A stretch of 64,000 nucleotides of DNA from Dactylorhiza incarnata (taxonomy: Eukaryota; Streptophyta; Magnoliopsida; Asparagales; Orchidaceae): contig JAWHQI010000013.1 in assembly GCA_033032865.1 (NCBI GenBank), forward strand, positions 5,146,001-5,210,000. The letters run 5' to 3'. Below are positions 45,802 through 58,909 of this stretch, in pieces. Within the stretch, counting starts at the first letter, position 1. Every line of letters starts with the position of its first letter. The position numbers were made by a program, and so were the translations under genes. The notes below the pieces were generated by a model. That model had not been told where the DNA came from, ran no database searches, and saw only the letters and a list, made by a program, of their open reading frames with translations.

Positions 45802-46801
45802 CAATTTCTGTAGAGGCATAGTTGATAAAACCTTATTTTTAGGATACATAAAAATCAAACTTTACTAGTTCAAATATATGTAGATGATATTATTTTTGGC
45901 TCTACTGATTCAAATCTATGCAAAAGGTTCTCTAACCTAATGCAATCTAAATTTAAAATGAGTGGTATGGGTGAGATATCATACTTCATTGGTCTTCAAG
46001 TGAAGCAAACTCCAAATGGCATATTCATATCACAATCCAAGTATGATAAGGAATTAGTGAAAAGGTTTGGTATGTCTGATGCTTCCACCTTGAAAACACC
46101 CATGCCCTCAAGTGTTGTTGTTGATACTGATGAATCAGGGAAACCTGTTGATCAGAAAGTATATAGAGCAATTATTGGCTCATTACTTTATTTAACAGCA
46201 AGTAGGCCTGATATAATGTTTGCTACTTGTATTTGTGCTAGGTTTCAAGTTAACCCCAAAGAATCTCACCTAATTTTACTAAAAAGAATTTTGAGATATA
46301 TTAAAGGTTGTCCTAATCTAGGACTCTGGTATCCAACAACATCAGAATTTGAATTAACTGGATTCTCAGATTCTAATTATGCTGGATGCAGAGTAGACAG
46401 GAAAAGCACATCAGGAACTTGCCAGTTTCTTAGTGATAGGCTTGTGTCTTGGTTTTGTAAGAAACAAACATCTGTGTCTACATCAACAGCTAAAGCTGAA
46501 TACATAGCTGCAGGCAGTTGCTGCTCACAGATATGGTATCAATCTAAATAATTCAATTATATTTTGTGACAATACTAGTGCAATATCTATAGCACAAAAT
46601 CCAGTTCTCCATAGTATGACTAAACACATAGAAATTAGGCACCACTTTATCAGAGATAATGTGGATAAAAATAAAATTTGCCTACAGTTCATTTCTACTA
46701 ATTTGCAAAGAGCTGATATTTTCACCAAACCCTTGGATGAAAAGAAACATATTTTTTTTATAAATCAGCTAGGTATGATAGATGGAGATTCAATCTGCTA
46801 A
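45802..46801 (+). pseudogene. Copia pol of element C, part 2 (C-terminal RT, RNase H), decayed
   Basis: Continues the RT after the caatt duplication. [10 protein letters not shown] is encoded near 45875 in a shifted frame; 45940-46551 has the RT thumb and RNase H ([25 protein letters not shown], where the usual Thr-Glu is Ala-Lys). After a frameshift, 46616-46801 gives the C-terminal TKHIEIRHHFIRD and ADIFTKPL motifs. Nonfunctional. Confidence 0.88.
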
Positions 46802-47359
46802 AAAAATTAAATTTTCTACTTATCCCATCTCTTCATCAAACTGAGATCGAAAAATTGAGTCGTTCGTTGAACGGAGATCGACGAAGTCATCTAGATCGTC
46901 GAACCGAGATCGACGAAAATTTATTTTTCGTCAAACCCAGTCTTGATGAAGCTTTTATTTCTGATCTGTCATTATAATCAAATATTTTACTTCATTTTTA
47001 ACTGAATGCCTACAGAAACTGTTTCTCTTCCAGTTCCTTTGCACTTGATCTCTATTTTATTTTGCAGTAACAGTAGCAATATAAAGATTGCATCCTTCCC
47101 TACCTCTTCAAAAGTCCCTTCTTCTAGGGGACTAGCTCCAGGTCTTCCTGAAACTAGGCAGGGGGAGATGTATTGAAGAAGCTCCTTTTTGTCAGGGGGA
47201 GATACTTTCCTTTTTGACAGGGGGAGTTGTTTTCTGAAGATGCTCAAGCTTCAAGAGGAAATGCTGATGAAGAAGCATGTTTTCAGTTCTATGAAGAAGC
47301 TCCATATGATGCAGTTTTTGCTCAGGGGGAGATGTTCTATGAACTAGGCAAGGGGATAA
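46802..47359 (+). other. 3' noncoding region of element C with words and polypurine tracts
   Basis: TCGTCGAAC/GATCGACGAA words at 46855-46950 match those of the LTR and gag linker. CAGGGGGAG tracts recur near 47157, 47194, 47216 and 47320. The 3' LTR that should follow is absent. Confidence 0.7.
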
Positions 47360-50300
47360 TGTAAGACCCCTTTTTTCTTTCAAAAACCCAGGTCTTATGC
47401 CCAGAACCGCCGCTTTGCGGTGACACCCTCGCTCGGGAAGGTCGCCATTACAAAACGTCGATCCTGTCGGCCATATCGATAACAAAGAAAAGTGCATTAA
47501 AGAAGACAAGTCCACAGAATCAACATGAAAAATATAAAAATGTCCACATGATATAACTGAATAAAAAGATAACAAAGGTTACAATAATAAAGGGCTCATG
47601 CCCTGTACATCATATCCTCACTACAAGATCGCTCGCGGAAGCTAACTCCTAATCACTCACTGGTCTTGAATCCTGTGCTCCTATACTGCACCGGTCGGCC
47701 TCCGTCTGCATCGGCCTATGGTATTGCTGCGTCTCTTTGATCTCCTAAAATGATATGGTCCACCGACCGTTAGTCAAAAAGACTAAGCCTTATGTTCCCC
47801 ACCCCACCCCCAATGGCTCCTAGGCACCGTGCGGGAGGATGAAGCGGAGGACAGCAAGGGGTATAACAAAGAGCAGGTGACAGTGGTACAGGAAATGTTT
47901 CTACATTACACATATGTATATTTATATGACTGAAGCAGTAAAGGGGCATAGTAAGAGCAGGTAAAGAATAAGTAAAGTGCAGTAAGTAAAGACAATAGTA
48001 ATAGAAAAGTAACCATTGATTTATAGGAATGCCCATACAAACCTATAGACCAAAGGGACGTTTAGCAAGGCCTATCATATAAGAAGTCCCATAACTGACT
48101 TATACGATAGGGGTAGGGGTTGAAATTTAATGTTTATGCTATGACAGGCAAGGTATGCAGTTATGCTATGTTCATACAAGTGCAACTCACCCACTTCGAC
48201 TCTATGCGCATAGACCTTTAGTTCCCCCTTTTTGGAGCTAGCTAGACTCCCAGGATACTCCCGTAGTGGCAAACGGAAGTGGTGGGTTGGGCCTCGCCCA
48301 CCTCTAGGTTGGTATTCACACTACCTAACCTAGACCTATCGTACGCCTCAACGCAAAACCGCGGAGCATCTACGTACTCTTACTGGCTGGACCACCAGAC
48401 TTTCAAGGCTAAGTGCAAATTCCACACTTGCCGAGTCAACGTATTGATGTCGGTGTGAACGATCATCCAATATCGAAGACCCACCACTTTCGTGCACATG
48501 CAACATGTTCTACTATCTATCTACAAACTACAACATAAACCACCTGGGTTTAACTTGCCCAACCAAGAACCAAACTGAGTCACAAACTCTCCGGATCAAC
48601 AATCCGCACCAACCACCACCGAGCCTACAACTCGGGGTACCAAACCAACCAAACTCCCATGACAACGGAGTGTGAGTGAATGTGTTATTTGTTAGTCTTG
48701 AGCATCTTCTTATCCCTACAATTTATGGTTAATCTTGGACTTCCCGAGGATTACCCTGTAAGGGGCTCGCTACGGTACTAGGAACTATAATGGGATGACA
48801 CCCCAAAGTTCCCTTTCTCAAGACACTTAGTGTTGTTGGTATCTACCCATAAGAATACCCTCCTCGTCATTACTCTTGAATTAACCCTAAGTGTGACTTA
48901 TGACTTTCCAAGACGATCTTTCGTCGACCCCGAGTGCAACTTACTTCTCACTCACCAAGCACACCTTTATCATCTATAATCCTTCTTGTTGACCATCATA
49001 CCTTCTCAAATAAACTAGGTAAACCACTTACCTCCCATTCCCTCCTAAGGATCCACTTTGATTCTTAAATTTCACAGTTTACTATACGCAGACCAAATGA
49101 GTTATATGAAGCTCACAACTAGAGGTACTCCACATATTCACCCAACTGACCCAAGCTATTTACTGGAGGTCTATCATATTGTTATAAGACTAATTCAAGA
49201 GAATCATATTTTTCCCTAGTTAATTAATATTTATTTTAATTTCTCCAAACATCTGCCAAGCATGAAAATGAACATGAACTATAAGTAAATCTTATGATAT
49301 GGATTTCCAAAAATTATGATAAATCTATGGTGACTAAATAACATCAGAAACAACATATCATATTTTTACAGTAAGAAATTCTCCTCTAATTTAATTATTT
49401 ATCATCTATCCAAAATCATAGTTTTATGAAGGAACTACCAAAAAGATCAACACTAAAATTATGGCAAAATTACCAAACTCGTCTATTCACCAGAAAAGGC
49501 TACTGACTAAGTTTCAGAATTTAAAAGAATCATTTTCTTACTTAAATAAATACTTTCAGAAAACCTCAAATTAAATAAATTGTGAAGTAGCCTACCTATT
49601 TAAGTCTTCAAAAATTCTATAAAAATTCACAAAGCTTTATAATGCTCTGAAAGGTCCTATAACCAATTTGCACAATTTAACAATGAGTTTTGGACCCTCA
49701 AATATTTTTCTTAAGTCTAAATCAAAACAGGTGCCTTGTGAAAGAAGTACTGATTAAATCATTTAATAAAATTCACAAAAATTACCAGAGGTCTAATCTA
49801 TGATTATTAGAGCACAACCAAAGTTTCATCATCATCCAAGACTTTTTAAGCATGTAAATGTGTCTTATAATAAGTTTCCCTAAAGGGGTTATACCCTAAT
49901 TCAAAGGGAATATTGACTCCTAAAATTCTTATAAAATTACCCAGTGCCTATTTACACCCAATGAACCTATCCACCAAGTTTCATGACCATTCTACAGCTT
50001 TTGACTACATGTCCTTCACAAAGCTCTACATGCACCCCAAGGGGTAAATCTAGGATCCTAGGGCATATCCACCTCCACACCACCCCAACTCACTCATGGG
50101 GGTGTTTTAGGTGATCCTAATCCATTGGCCATTGTTGAACCTCATGGTGAGGAGATTTGACCACAAAATCCCAAGATAAACACCATGCCCTAATTTTGAC
50201 CTAATTAGACCCAACTTAGGTTAACCAATTTCCAAACTAAATCAGTCCCAATTGGGCTGATATTTTTACCAGGGTCATGTGATAACCCTAAGAAGTACCC

Positions 50301-52199
50301 ACCAAAATTTGGAGGACATTGGAGTTCATTTGACCCAAAAATTAATTAATATTTGATTTATGAAATTATTACAAAAACCTTAGAAAACGGTTCTCCTAAA
50401 ATTCCCATCTTTGGATATGTTATGTATGTAGGTATAAGTAGACTATGTTTCAAATCTCAAGTCCATATCATTTGCCAATCAAAAGTTATTCAAGAATAGG
50501 TGGTTGTCCTACACTAGGGACCAGCCCCACCAAAATGGACCTACAGGAAGCTACAGAACTCATTTTGGGGTGAAATTAATTTTAAAATAAAGTAGACTCC
50601 AAGGGCTATAACTTTGGTGTTGACCACTTTTTCTGTATAAGGGCCTAAGTATTTATAAAAATTAATTCTAAGTGCTGCCAGTAAAGGGACAAAAAAATAC
50701 AATACATAACATTTAATATAAAAGATCTGCACAGATCTTGAAGCAAAAACGTGGGGCATCCCTTCATCTTCCTCCTCCAGCCAAGGGTCCAGATCAGCCC
50801 GTCCTATAGCCTCTTCCAGCCCATTTTCCCGGCCATCCGACCACCTCCCTGACCAGCCACCACCACCACCTCCGTTGAGGTGGTGGCTATCGCCGGGCGG
50901 CGGAACGGCCGCCGGAGGGGCCGATTCCGGCGAACCCAACGGGAAGAAAATCCATGGAAATTTCAGATTTTACTCACTTGGATCGGGCTCAATTGAGCCT
51001 GATTTCTCACCTATTTTGATCTAAGATATATCCATAGAGGGAGAGGAGAAGAACCAGACCTTCTTGGAGCCCGACGACGATGGCGGCGGTGTTCGGCCAT
51101 GGCTTTTCCCTTCTCCGACGAGCTTGCCCGATCTCTCCATTCTCCACCAAAACCTTCGATCCAATATATGATTTCGACTGCCATCCACCTTTTGAAGCTA
51201 ATGGTGGAGTTAGATTTGAGAATGGGGGGCTGTATAGGGGGAATTTGAGGAGAATATATTTCGGCCATCATGGTTGGGCTCCTCCATTGATGATGGCTGG
51301 CTGAAATTTATGGGGAAACTCCTCCCAAGCATCATGGAAGATGAATGGAGGGGCTTGTGGAGATGAATGGAGTGACCCATGGCCTCCCACCATTAACTTT
51401 CCTTCTTTTTTCCTCTTTCTCTCTCTTCATTAAGGGGAAATTGCACTTTCTCTCTCCTACTCATCATTTACAGAAATTGAATGGCAACTCCTGGTAATTA
51501 TCAGCCTCCTAAGCTAATGGGCTACTTCAATTAGGCCTAGCCCAAGTGGATTGGGCTTGAGTTAGCCTTTTCCCCTCTTTTTGGGCAAGGTTGACCAAGT
51601 GTTGACTTGAGGTGTTGACTTGGTCAACTGATGGGTTGACTGGTCCAAGTGGTGTGTCTTGAGTCCCTTGACACCACCCAAAGTTGGTTGAGCCATGGTG
51701 GTTCCCCAATTGGGCCAATTAATCCAAAAGGTGTTGGTTTGACCAAAACAGTGCTATATTTGACTTTGGTCAATTTGACCATTTGGGTTGACCCCAATGG
51801 GTGGGTAGTGATCTATTGGTCTCTATTAAGGGTTAGGAAGGTCTAGGTAGGATCAATTTGGCAAGGTGGAGGTTAATTGACCCTAATTAGGCTACTTTGA
51901 CCAATTTGGGATTAGGGTTGACTTTGGTCAGTTTGGCCTCTTTGGTTGACCCCAATGGGTCCTTGGTGCTCTAAGAGGACCCCTAATAGGTTAGGTATGC
52001 TATGGTGGGGTCAAAGGGTCAAGGTGAGGCCCTTAAGTCCAACCCTATGCTTGTTAACTGGAAATTGCTATTTGCAGACCACTGTGGTTTCCTTCTTCTT
52101 GGATAAGGCCAAGTGGTTTCTTCAAGCTTCCTAGGGTTTTGTCATGACCTAGTCATTACAAAACCACTCTAGGGGTCTAGTTGTTTGTGGGATGTTACA
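47360..52199 (-). repeat. Element T: long chromovirus-type LTR (apparently solo), minus strand
   Basis: Begins TGTAAGACCCC and ends GGGATGTTACA, the inverted terminal style of Del/Tekay-type LTRs. The left end reads on the minus strand like a U5 (GGGCATAAGACCTGGG then TTACA). At ~4.8 kb it is long for an LTR, and it might be two fragments. Flanking bases (gataa, acaac) do not match, so no target duplication supports a clean solo LTR. The Gly/Pro-rich minus-strand frames at 50541-50939 and 51011-51271 are probably untranslated. A structured module lies at 48733-48823. Confidence 0.55.
48733..48823. other. Conserved structured module, copy 3 (inside LTR T)
   Basis: Same layout as copies 1 and 2: outer TCTTG with CAAGA; CCC/GGG hairpin at 48753-48765; GGAACT (48781-48786) with AGTTCC (48807-48812) around TGGG (48791-48794) and CCCA (48802-48805), with the same 4-by-1 internal loop and the ATGACAC loop of copy 2. 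Confidence 0.7.
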
Positions 52200-53806
52200 A
52201 CAACAAGGAGGACAGCAAGGAGTCAAAGCATCACTCCAGGAGTGACAGGTGTGGCTCCAACTCTAAATTTAATTCCTCCAAAGTTGTTTACTATTGCTGC
52301 AGCAAGCCTGGGCATGTCATTGCAAACTGCCCAGTCAAGAGAAGAGATAGGGATGAGAAGAAGGCTCATCATCCAAGAGGCAAGAAAGGAGAAAAATCCT
52401 TTCTAGCTAAGAAGGAGAGGAGCTGGAGTGAATCAGACTCTAACTCATCAGAATCTGAAAAGGAAGAAGCCCTAATTGGGCTGGTTGCTGTTGAAGAACC
52501 TGCTGCTAGCAGGATTGCAATCAGGGACCCTCTATCTCACTCTGAAAGTGATGATGAGGTGGATGAAGAAGAGGAGTACAATGGTCTGATGGCCATATCT
52601 GAAGGCTCCTCAAGCAGAATATCTGATGCTGATGAGGTACCAGTTTTCAACCTATCCCGTTCAGATTCTGAGTATGATACCAGCCCAGATTCTGATACAT
52701 CCTCAAGGGCTGGAGGTGAGGATGGATCAAGATCAAACATAGATGTTGATCATCTTATTGACAGATATGGGGACCTCATTGATGCATTGGGCAGGAAGAA
52801 AAAGCTTGTTAAAGAACAAGCTAAAGAGCTCAAAGAGCTAAGGCCACTTAAGGCTGAGCTACAATGCAAGATGGACATCTTCCATCAAAATGGACAGAAG
52901 TCCATAGAGCTCCAGAAGGTGATTGATAATCTTCTTGATGAGAAACAGAAATTGTGGGTGTATATCAAGAAGCTTAACAATCAGCTTCTTAAGGAACAAA
53001 ACTTAGTAGCCCAATTCTCCAAACGCAAAACTGTGCTACCCATTATTGGGACCTTCTCCTCCCAATCTACTAAGAGGGGATTAGGTCACAATAATAAGGC
53101 AGCCAAGGCTAGGAATGATAGAATGGGCAAGGCTTCAACTAGACTTAAAACAACATTTCAAAAGGTGTGGCCGCCCTCTAACCAGTTTGACCAAGCAATC
53201 ATATATGGTCAGAGGCAAAAAGAAAAGGCTCCTTACAATCTGAATGATTCAAGCATTGCAAGGAGAAAGGGACTTGGGTTGAGTGCAATGAAAGCTCCCC
53301 ATGAGGAAATTCAGATGGTCAAACCTGGACCATTTGTCTTTGGTACCTCAGCACCCTCACTCAAGAGAAAGGAAGCCGGCTCTTCCAAGACTGGCCCAGC
53401 TGAGAAAAATGATGACTATTGTAGTGGGGCAAACCCACATCAGAGCATTTCTGATTCTATCAACAGTATGAGAGCTGAAAAGCTAAAATCTGTTGGTGAA
53501 ATGAATAAATACTCTCATGTGCACAAGCCCCAAATAGCTGCAAAGCCTAAGAAGAAGGCTGTTTCCTTCTCTGAACCTAGGAAGACTTCTGCTCCTTCCA
53601 GGAAGGTTCAGAAAAGGAGATACAACATTCATGAGTGTTGGTGTTGTGGTAAAGTGGGCCACTTTGTCATAGATTGTTGGCACAACTCAAGTGCCCCAAG
53701 TGCTAGGAGTAGCTTTCCTCCTAGAGGTGCAGCCATTAAATACAACTACCCAATGACTAACTATTTCCTAGGACCCAATCCTTATTGGGGTCCTAAGGCT
53801 TACTAA
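52200..53806 (+). pseudogene. Copia gag of element H, 5' truncated
   Basis: Open without stops from the junction with T to TAA at 53804-53806. It has a CCHC-like knuckle with one Cys context changed (YYCCSKPGHVIANC, ~52300), an acidic Ser-rich region, a coiled coil (~52740-53030), a basic linker, and a second knuckle CWCCGKVGHFVIDC (~53636). The order matches gag of C and D. The capsid is lost. Confidence 0.82.
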
Positions 53807-56056
53807 CTTTGTGATTGCAGGATAGTTCAAGTGCCAACATGATTTGGTACTTGGACAGTGGGTGTTCCAGACATATGACTAGAAAAAGGAAGGTCCTTAA
53901 GGACTTCATTACAGAACCCAAAGGAAGAAAGGTCATCTTTGGAGGCTCTGAACAGGGAAGAATAAAAGGTTTTGGTATGATTTCTAATGGCATAATCTCT
54001 ATCACCAATATTGCTCATGTTGATGGGTTGAAACACAACCTGTTGAGCATAAAGCCAATTATGTGACTTAGGTCAGGTAGTAGAATTCACTAGTGAGAAG
54101 TGTCTGATAAAAGGGAAGAGTGATAACCAAGTCATTCTCACAGGCACTAGGTATGGTAATGTCTATAGTTTAAAGTTCATTAATATAGATTCCTTTATGC
54201 ATGTTTGCCTTGTAGCTAATGATAATGAATCTCTTTGTCTCCAATGGCACAAGAGGCTTGCTCACATAAACTACAAGACAATGAACAAGCTCTTTTCCAA
54301 AAACCTTGTGAGGGACTGTCCCAAGATCAAGTGTATTAAAAGCTGCCCTTGTCATGCTTGCCAAATGGGGAAGCAAACAAGGACCACTTTTAAAAGTATT
54401 GGCTCCAAAGAAACTGAAAGGTGTCTTTACCTATTGCACATGGACTTGTTTTGTCCTTTGTCAATTGAGAGCTTAAATGGGAAGAGGTATACCTTGGTGA
54501 TTGTTGATGATCACTCAAAGTATACTTGGGTGCACTTCTTAAAGAAGAATTTTGATACCTTGGATGTCTTCAAGACATTTGTCAAGGCTATTTAGAATGA
54601 ATTGTTATGCTCAGTGGTCAGAATAAGATCAGACCTTGGCACAGAATTCCAGTCAGAAGCCATGACAAATTTCTGCCAAGATCTTGGTATCACCCAAGAG
54701 TTCTCCTCTCCCAGAACTCCACAACAAAATGGAGTGGCTGAGAGAAGGAACAGAACTTTGATTGAGGCTGGCAGAACACTGCTGAGTGACTCCTCTCTCC
54801 CAGAATATTTCTAGGCTGAGGCTGTCAACTCAGCTTGCCATGTCCTCAATAGGGCCTCCATCAATAAGGCTTTTGGTATCACCCCATATGAAATTCTCAA
54901 GGGCAAACAACCAACCATCTCTTACTTTAGAATCTTTGGTTGCTAATGCTACATCCTGATCAATGGGAAATAACCCCTCACCAAGTTTGCTGAGAAGTGC
55001 AAGGTGGGTATCCTTGTAGGATATAGCTCTAATAGTAGAGCATATAGGGTCTTCAAAAGCACAACACATGTTATTGAAGAAACCATGCATGTAGTCTTTG
55101 ATGAATTTGACCTTGTTCATAAGGAATGGTCTATCCAACCTCCAAGTGCAGGAATTTCAGAGAAATTGCAGGAATTGAGCCTTCAGGACAGACCAAGCAC
55201 AAGTCAGCCTCCAACTTTAACTGGAACTGACCATGAAGTAGCTGCACAAGATGATGATCCTCAACTGCATGAAGAAACTGCTACTTTGGAAGAAGTTCAG
55301 CAGGATGCAGTTAATGAACAGGAAATAATAGCTGCCAGATTGCCTCCTGCTCTAAGGGTTGATAGAAATCATCCCTTGGAGCAGATCATTGGGGATGTTC
55401 AACAAGGTGTGACAACTAGGAGCAAGGCTCACAATGAAGCCTTATTCCTCGATTTCCTGTCACAGGTAGAGCCCAAGAAGTTTGAAGAGGCCAACATGGA
55501 TCCATTCTGAATTCAGGCAATGCAGGAAGAACTCTTGCAATTCAAGAGGTGCAAAGTATGGAAGTTGGTGCCAAGACCACAAGGACACAATATCATAGGC
55601 ACCAAATGGATCTTCAGGAACAAGTTGGATGAAAATGGGACAGTCATCAAGAACAAGGCAAGGCTTATTGCAAAGGGGTATAGGCAAGAGGAGGGAATAG
55701 AATTTGACCAAACCTTTGCCACAGTTGTAAGGTTGGAGGCCATAAGGTTATTCCTTGCCTATGCAACCCACAAAGACTTCAAAGTGTACCAGATGGATGT
55801 CAAATCAGCATTCCTAAATGGAAATCTGAAAGAGGAAGTATATGTAGAGCAGCCATCAGGTTTTGTTCATCCAACTTTCACATCTCATGTTTACTTCCTT
55901 AGGAAAGCTCTTTATGGTCTCAAACAAGCTCCAAGAGCTTGGTATGAGACCTTGTCTAGCTTTTTCATCAAGAACAAATTCTTTAGGGGAAAGATAGATA
56001 GCACATTGTTTCTTAGGGAAACAAGGGGAAAGCGTCTCTTAGTCCTATATAACTAG
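53807..56056 (+). pseudogene. Copia pol of element H, decayed and truncated before the RT active site
   Basis: After TTTGTGATTGCAG, protease WYLDSGCSRHMT (53842 on), a frameshift near 54060, GAG-pre-integrase with CHACQMGK, integrase (HMDLFCPLS, RSDLGTEF, PQQNGVAERRN), RT to [13 protein letters not shown] and the following STLFLRE. Stops at 54592, about 54811, 54943 and 55508 all lie in one frame. The RT ends at 56056, just where the YxDD motif should come, and RNase H is absent. Confidence 0.87.
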
Positions 56057-56153
56057 CCGACTATGATAAAAGACTCTTCACATTCACTTGCGCCACTCAA
56101 ATCGACGAAACGACTCCCCACACCCATCGTACCAGCACACTTCTCTTCGACAA

Positions 56154-58909
56154 ATGGCGCCCAAGACCGTGAAGGAGTTGCTTGAGGTATATGAGTTGGT
56201 GAGGGATGGCTTTCTCCATGCCTCACTAGAAATTCTCAGTGTCATCACCCTCGTCACTGAAGCTGGTCTGGAATTCCTGCTATATGAACCTTCTCAGATA
56301 TTCAAGAATAAAGCACTGGATTTTTATACCAATGCCAAACAGTCATCCTCTAAGGATGGTCTGTCGTCTAAAATCGGAGAGATAAGGGTGAAGTTGACCC
56401 CTAAGAGACTAGAAAAGGTACTGTAATTACCTAGATTGGCAGAAGAGGAGGTGTCAGATACTGACAAGGAGCAAGCCCTGAGCAGGTGTGTCTACAGTGA
56501 CCCCAAGACCTCATCTCTGAAAAAGAAGTTCTTCAATCAAAAGGGCAAGTTGCTATGTGATATAGTAGGGAAAGCTCTTCTGTGTAAACCAGGCTCTCAT
56601 GACACCATTTCTCAACCAATGTTTGAGCTGGTTACAAGAATCATCTTGAAGAAAAGAACTAGGTGGGGGAATATTCTTTATCAAAGACTGAAGGAATGTC
56701 TGCAGGCCCCTAACTTAGGAAGGATCCTATCACTCAACCTACTGAAGGCATACCCAAGCCATTTCTCCTCCATCAAAGGTGTCAATATCCACTACTTAAA
56801 AAGATTGGATATCAGGACATTGGGCAGGCCAACTAGAGTCCTCCCCAAGAGCCAACCCTCTGTGGAGGATGAGCTGAAGGAGAAGAAAAAGGCAAAGAAT
56901 ACTGAAGCAGAAGGTGCTGAGAAATCCAGGAAGGATGATGAACAACAAGACCACATGGAAGGAGTGGAAGGTGAAGATGTCCCCAGGACAAATGTGGATG
57001 ATGAACCCTAAGGAAGAGTTGAATCTCACTTTGGACCAACTCCAATTAATATTGATCCAGCTGTCCCACAAGCTGAGGATGAACCAAGGAATTCACCTCT
57101 CCACGGTAAACTAGGATCACAGTTAATCTACACTCCTCAGACTATAGATGAGTCTAGGAGTCTAACTAACACATCACTTTCTTTTCAGGTTCCCCAAGAC
57201 AAAGTCCTCCACACATGGATGCTCCAAGTGAGGGGGAGTATGATTCCAGGTCTGGAGCAGCAGATGATTCTACAAGAAGTGAGGGGGAGCAAAGCTCACA
57301 CTGTGAGGAAGAAGGTGGGGGTGCTAGTGAAGGGGAGCCCAGCCCAGATGCTGGCAGAGCTAATGCTCAGATTGAGGAAGAGGTCAATAAGATAATTAAC
57401 AACAAGTAAGTTGAGTTACAGCCAGACTCTCTACTCCCCTCTGATGAGCTGCCAAGACCTGAACCTACAGTGGAGAAGGAAAAGAATAGGGCTGAAGAGG
57501 TAGTGGAGAAGGAAAAGAATAGGGCTGAAGAGGTAGTGGAGAAGGAAATTGCTCAGGAAAGGCCAGCAGATGTGCTGGACACATCTGACCTGCTAAACTC
57601 AATAAAATCCATTATTGAGGGTCAGATGTTCTCTGTCAAGGAGTACATTGAAGAAAAAGTTCATGGTGCCACTGCCCAACTCAAAGATGAGCTAAATGCT
57701 ACAAGGGAAGCATTGACTCAGGAGATCCAAGCCAGTGAACAGAGAATGGAATCCAGGGTGGCAGTAAGAACTGAGCTGAATACTCAGGTCCAAGGTGTCA
57801 AAACAGCATCTGCTCATATCCTCCAGCAGATGACCAGATGGATTGAGATGGCTAAAAGCACTGTTGCTGCCCAACACACCATACTGAAGCAAATTGCAGA
57901 CAAACAAGGGGACTCAACAAGGGGCATTGCCTATGTAAAACATCAAGTCTATAAGAATGAAAATGTTTGGGAGAAGGCAGTGGACAGAATGGTACAAGTG
58001 GCCAATACAACCAACGGCCATGTCATGTCCCACATTGACAAGGCTAAGGAAAACATACTGGATGATGTGAACAGTACTTTCCAAACTCTCTCCCAATCTA
58101 TATTTGACCAACACTCTGAAATTGAAAAGAGGATATATGAAGAGAGCAAAAAGGGGGAGGAAAAAGTTGCCAAGCTAAGTACAAGCCTGGAGGAGGCTCA
58201 CATAAGGTTGGACACCAACCTGGAGAATGCCCACCAATAGCTACACACTAACTAGGAAGTAGCCTACAAGAAAGTGGTGGAAGAAGTCAACAATTCCTCA
58301 AACAAAATTCAAGATAAACTTCTAAGAGTTGTTAAGATGGTAAATGATGATCATAGGGCCACAAGTCTGAAAGTGCTACAAGGAACCAGAATTGCCTTAA
58401 ATCTTCCTATGCTGAACCCAGACAGACCTGAAGAATTTGATTTTCAAAGTCAATCTGAACAGATTCAAGATGAGTGGGAAGCAAAGAGGAGAAGGAGAGA
58501 AGGCATTCAGACTGCTGAAGAGTACATGGACCAGAAGAGGATGGAAAGGGTGGATGATCCATTTTCTGAGGAAGATAATATGGAACTGGATACTATAGTA
58601 GTCAACACCTGGGTTAGCCATGGCAATCCACTCAAGGATATTGACCATGTCTACTCATCTTCTGAATGGATCAAGCATCTTGAGAGGGAGTCACTAAGGG
58701 AAATAATCTACAAAGAAACTCTGGTGAGAAGGGAAACCCCTGTGAGGATACCCCCAAGATATTTTCCAAAGCCATTCCTGTACTTCAAAAGGAAGGAAAA
58801 TATGAGGGCTACTGCTGAAGCAAGGAAGAGGAAGTCCATGGAAACAGGAGAAAGCTCCTCATCAACCCAGGGATCATCCAAGAAAATTCTATACTTAGGA
58901 GTTCCTTAG
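56154..58909 (+). pseudogene. Large spliced accessory ORF of element H (plant transposon-protein-like)
   Basis: Starts at ATG 56154 (MAPKTVKELLEVYELVRDGF). With the 83-bp intron at 57106-57188 removed, one frame of about 890 codons runs to the stop at 58907-58909, broken by in-frame stops at 56424, 57009, 57407, 58238 and 58253. N-terminal third: globular, with LCDIVGKALLCK and RTRWGNILYQRLKECL, matching the accessory ORF of A. Middle: acidic, Ser/Gly-rich, with SEGE repeats encoded by GGGGGAG. C-terminal half: long Glu/Lys/Gln coiled coil including a 12-residue tandem duplication (KNRAEEVVEKE, ~57480-57545), then a basic tail. Function unknown. Confidence 0.68.
57106..57188 (+). other. Predicted 83-bp intron in the accessory ORF of H
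   Basis: Donor CACG|GTAAAC, branch-like CTAAC at 57162-57170, pyrimidine tract and acceptor CTTTCTTTTCAG. Splicing joins a split Gly codon (57105 with 57189-57190) and moves cleanly from the upstream to the downstream frame, which the unspliced sequence does not. Confidence 0.65.

Larger units (their letters stand above)
28447..47359 (+). mobile_element. Element C: plus-strand Copia element, decayed, split by element D, 3' LTR missing
   Basis: Order: 5' LTR, tRNA-Met priming site, gag, protease, integrase, RT (interrupted by D at 34674-45801), RNase H, then a 3' noncoding region with several GGGGGAG tracts. The expected 3' LTR is absent; element T starts at 47360. The gag and the presence of 3' extra sequence fit a Tork/SIRE-like Copia; the lineage is inferred. 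Confidence 0.88.

Noticed and set aside
50541..51271. Gly/Pro-rich minus-strand ORFs as a host gene
   Set aside because: They lie inside LTR-like block T, have no recognisable domain, and look like leader-type composition.
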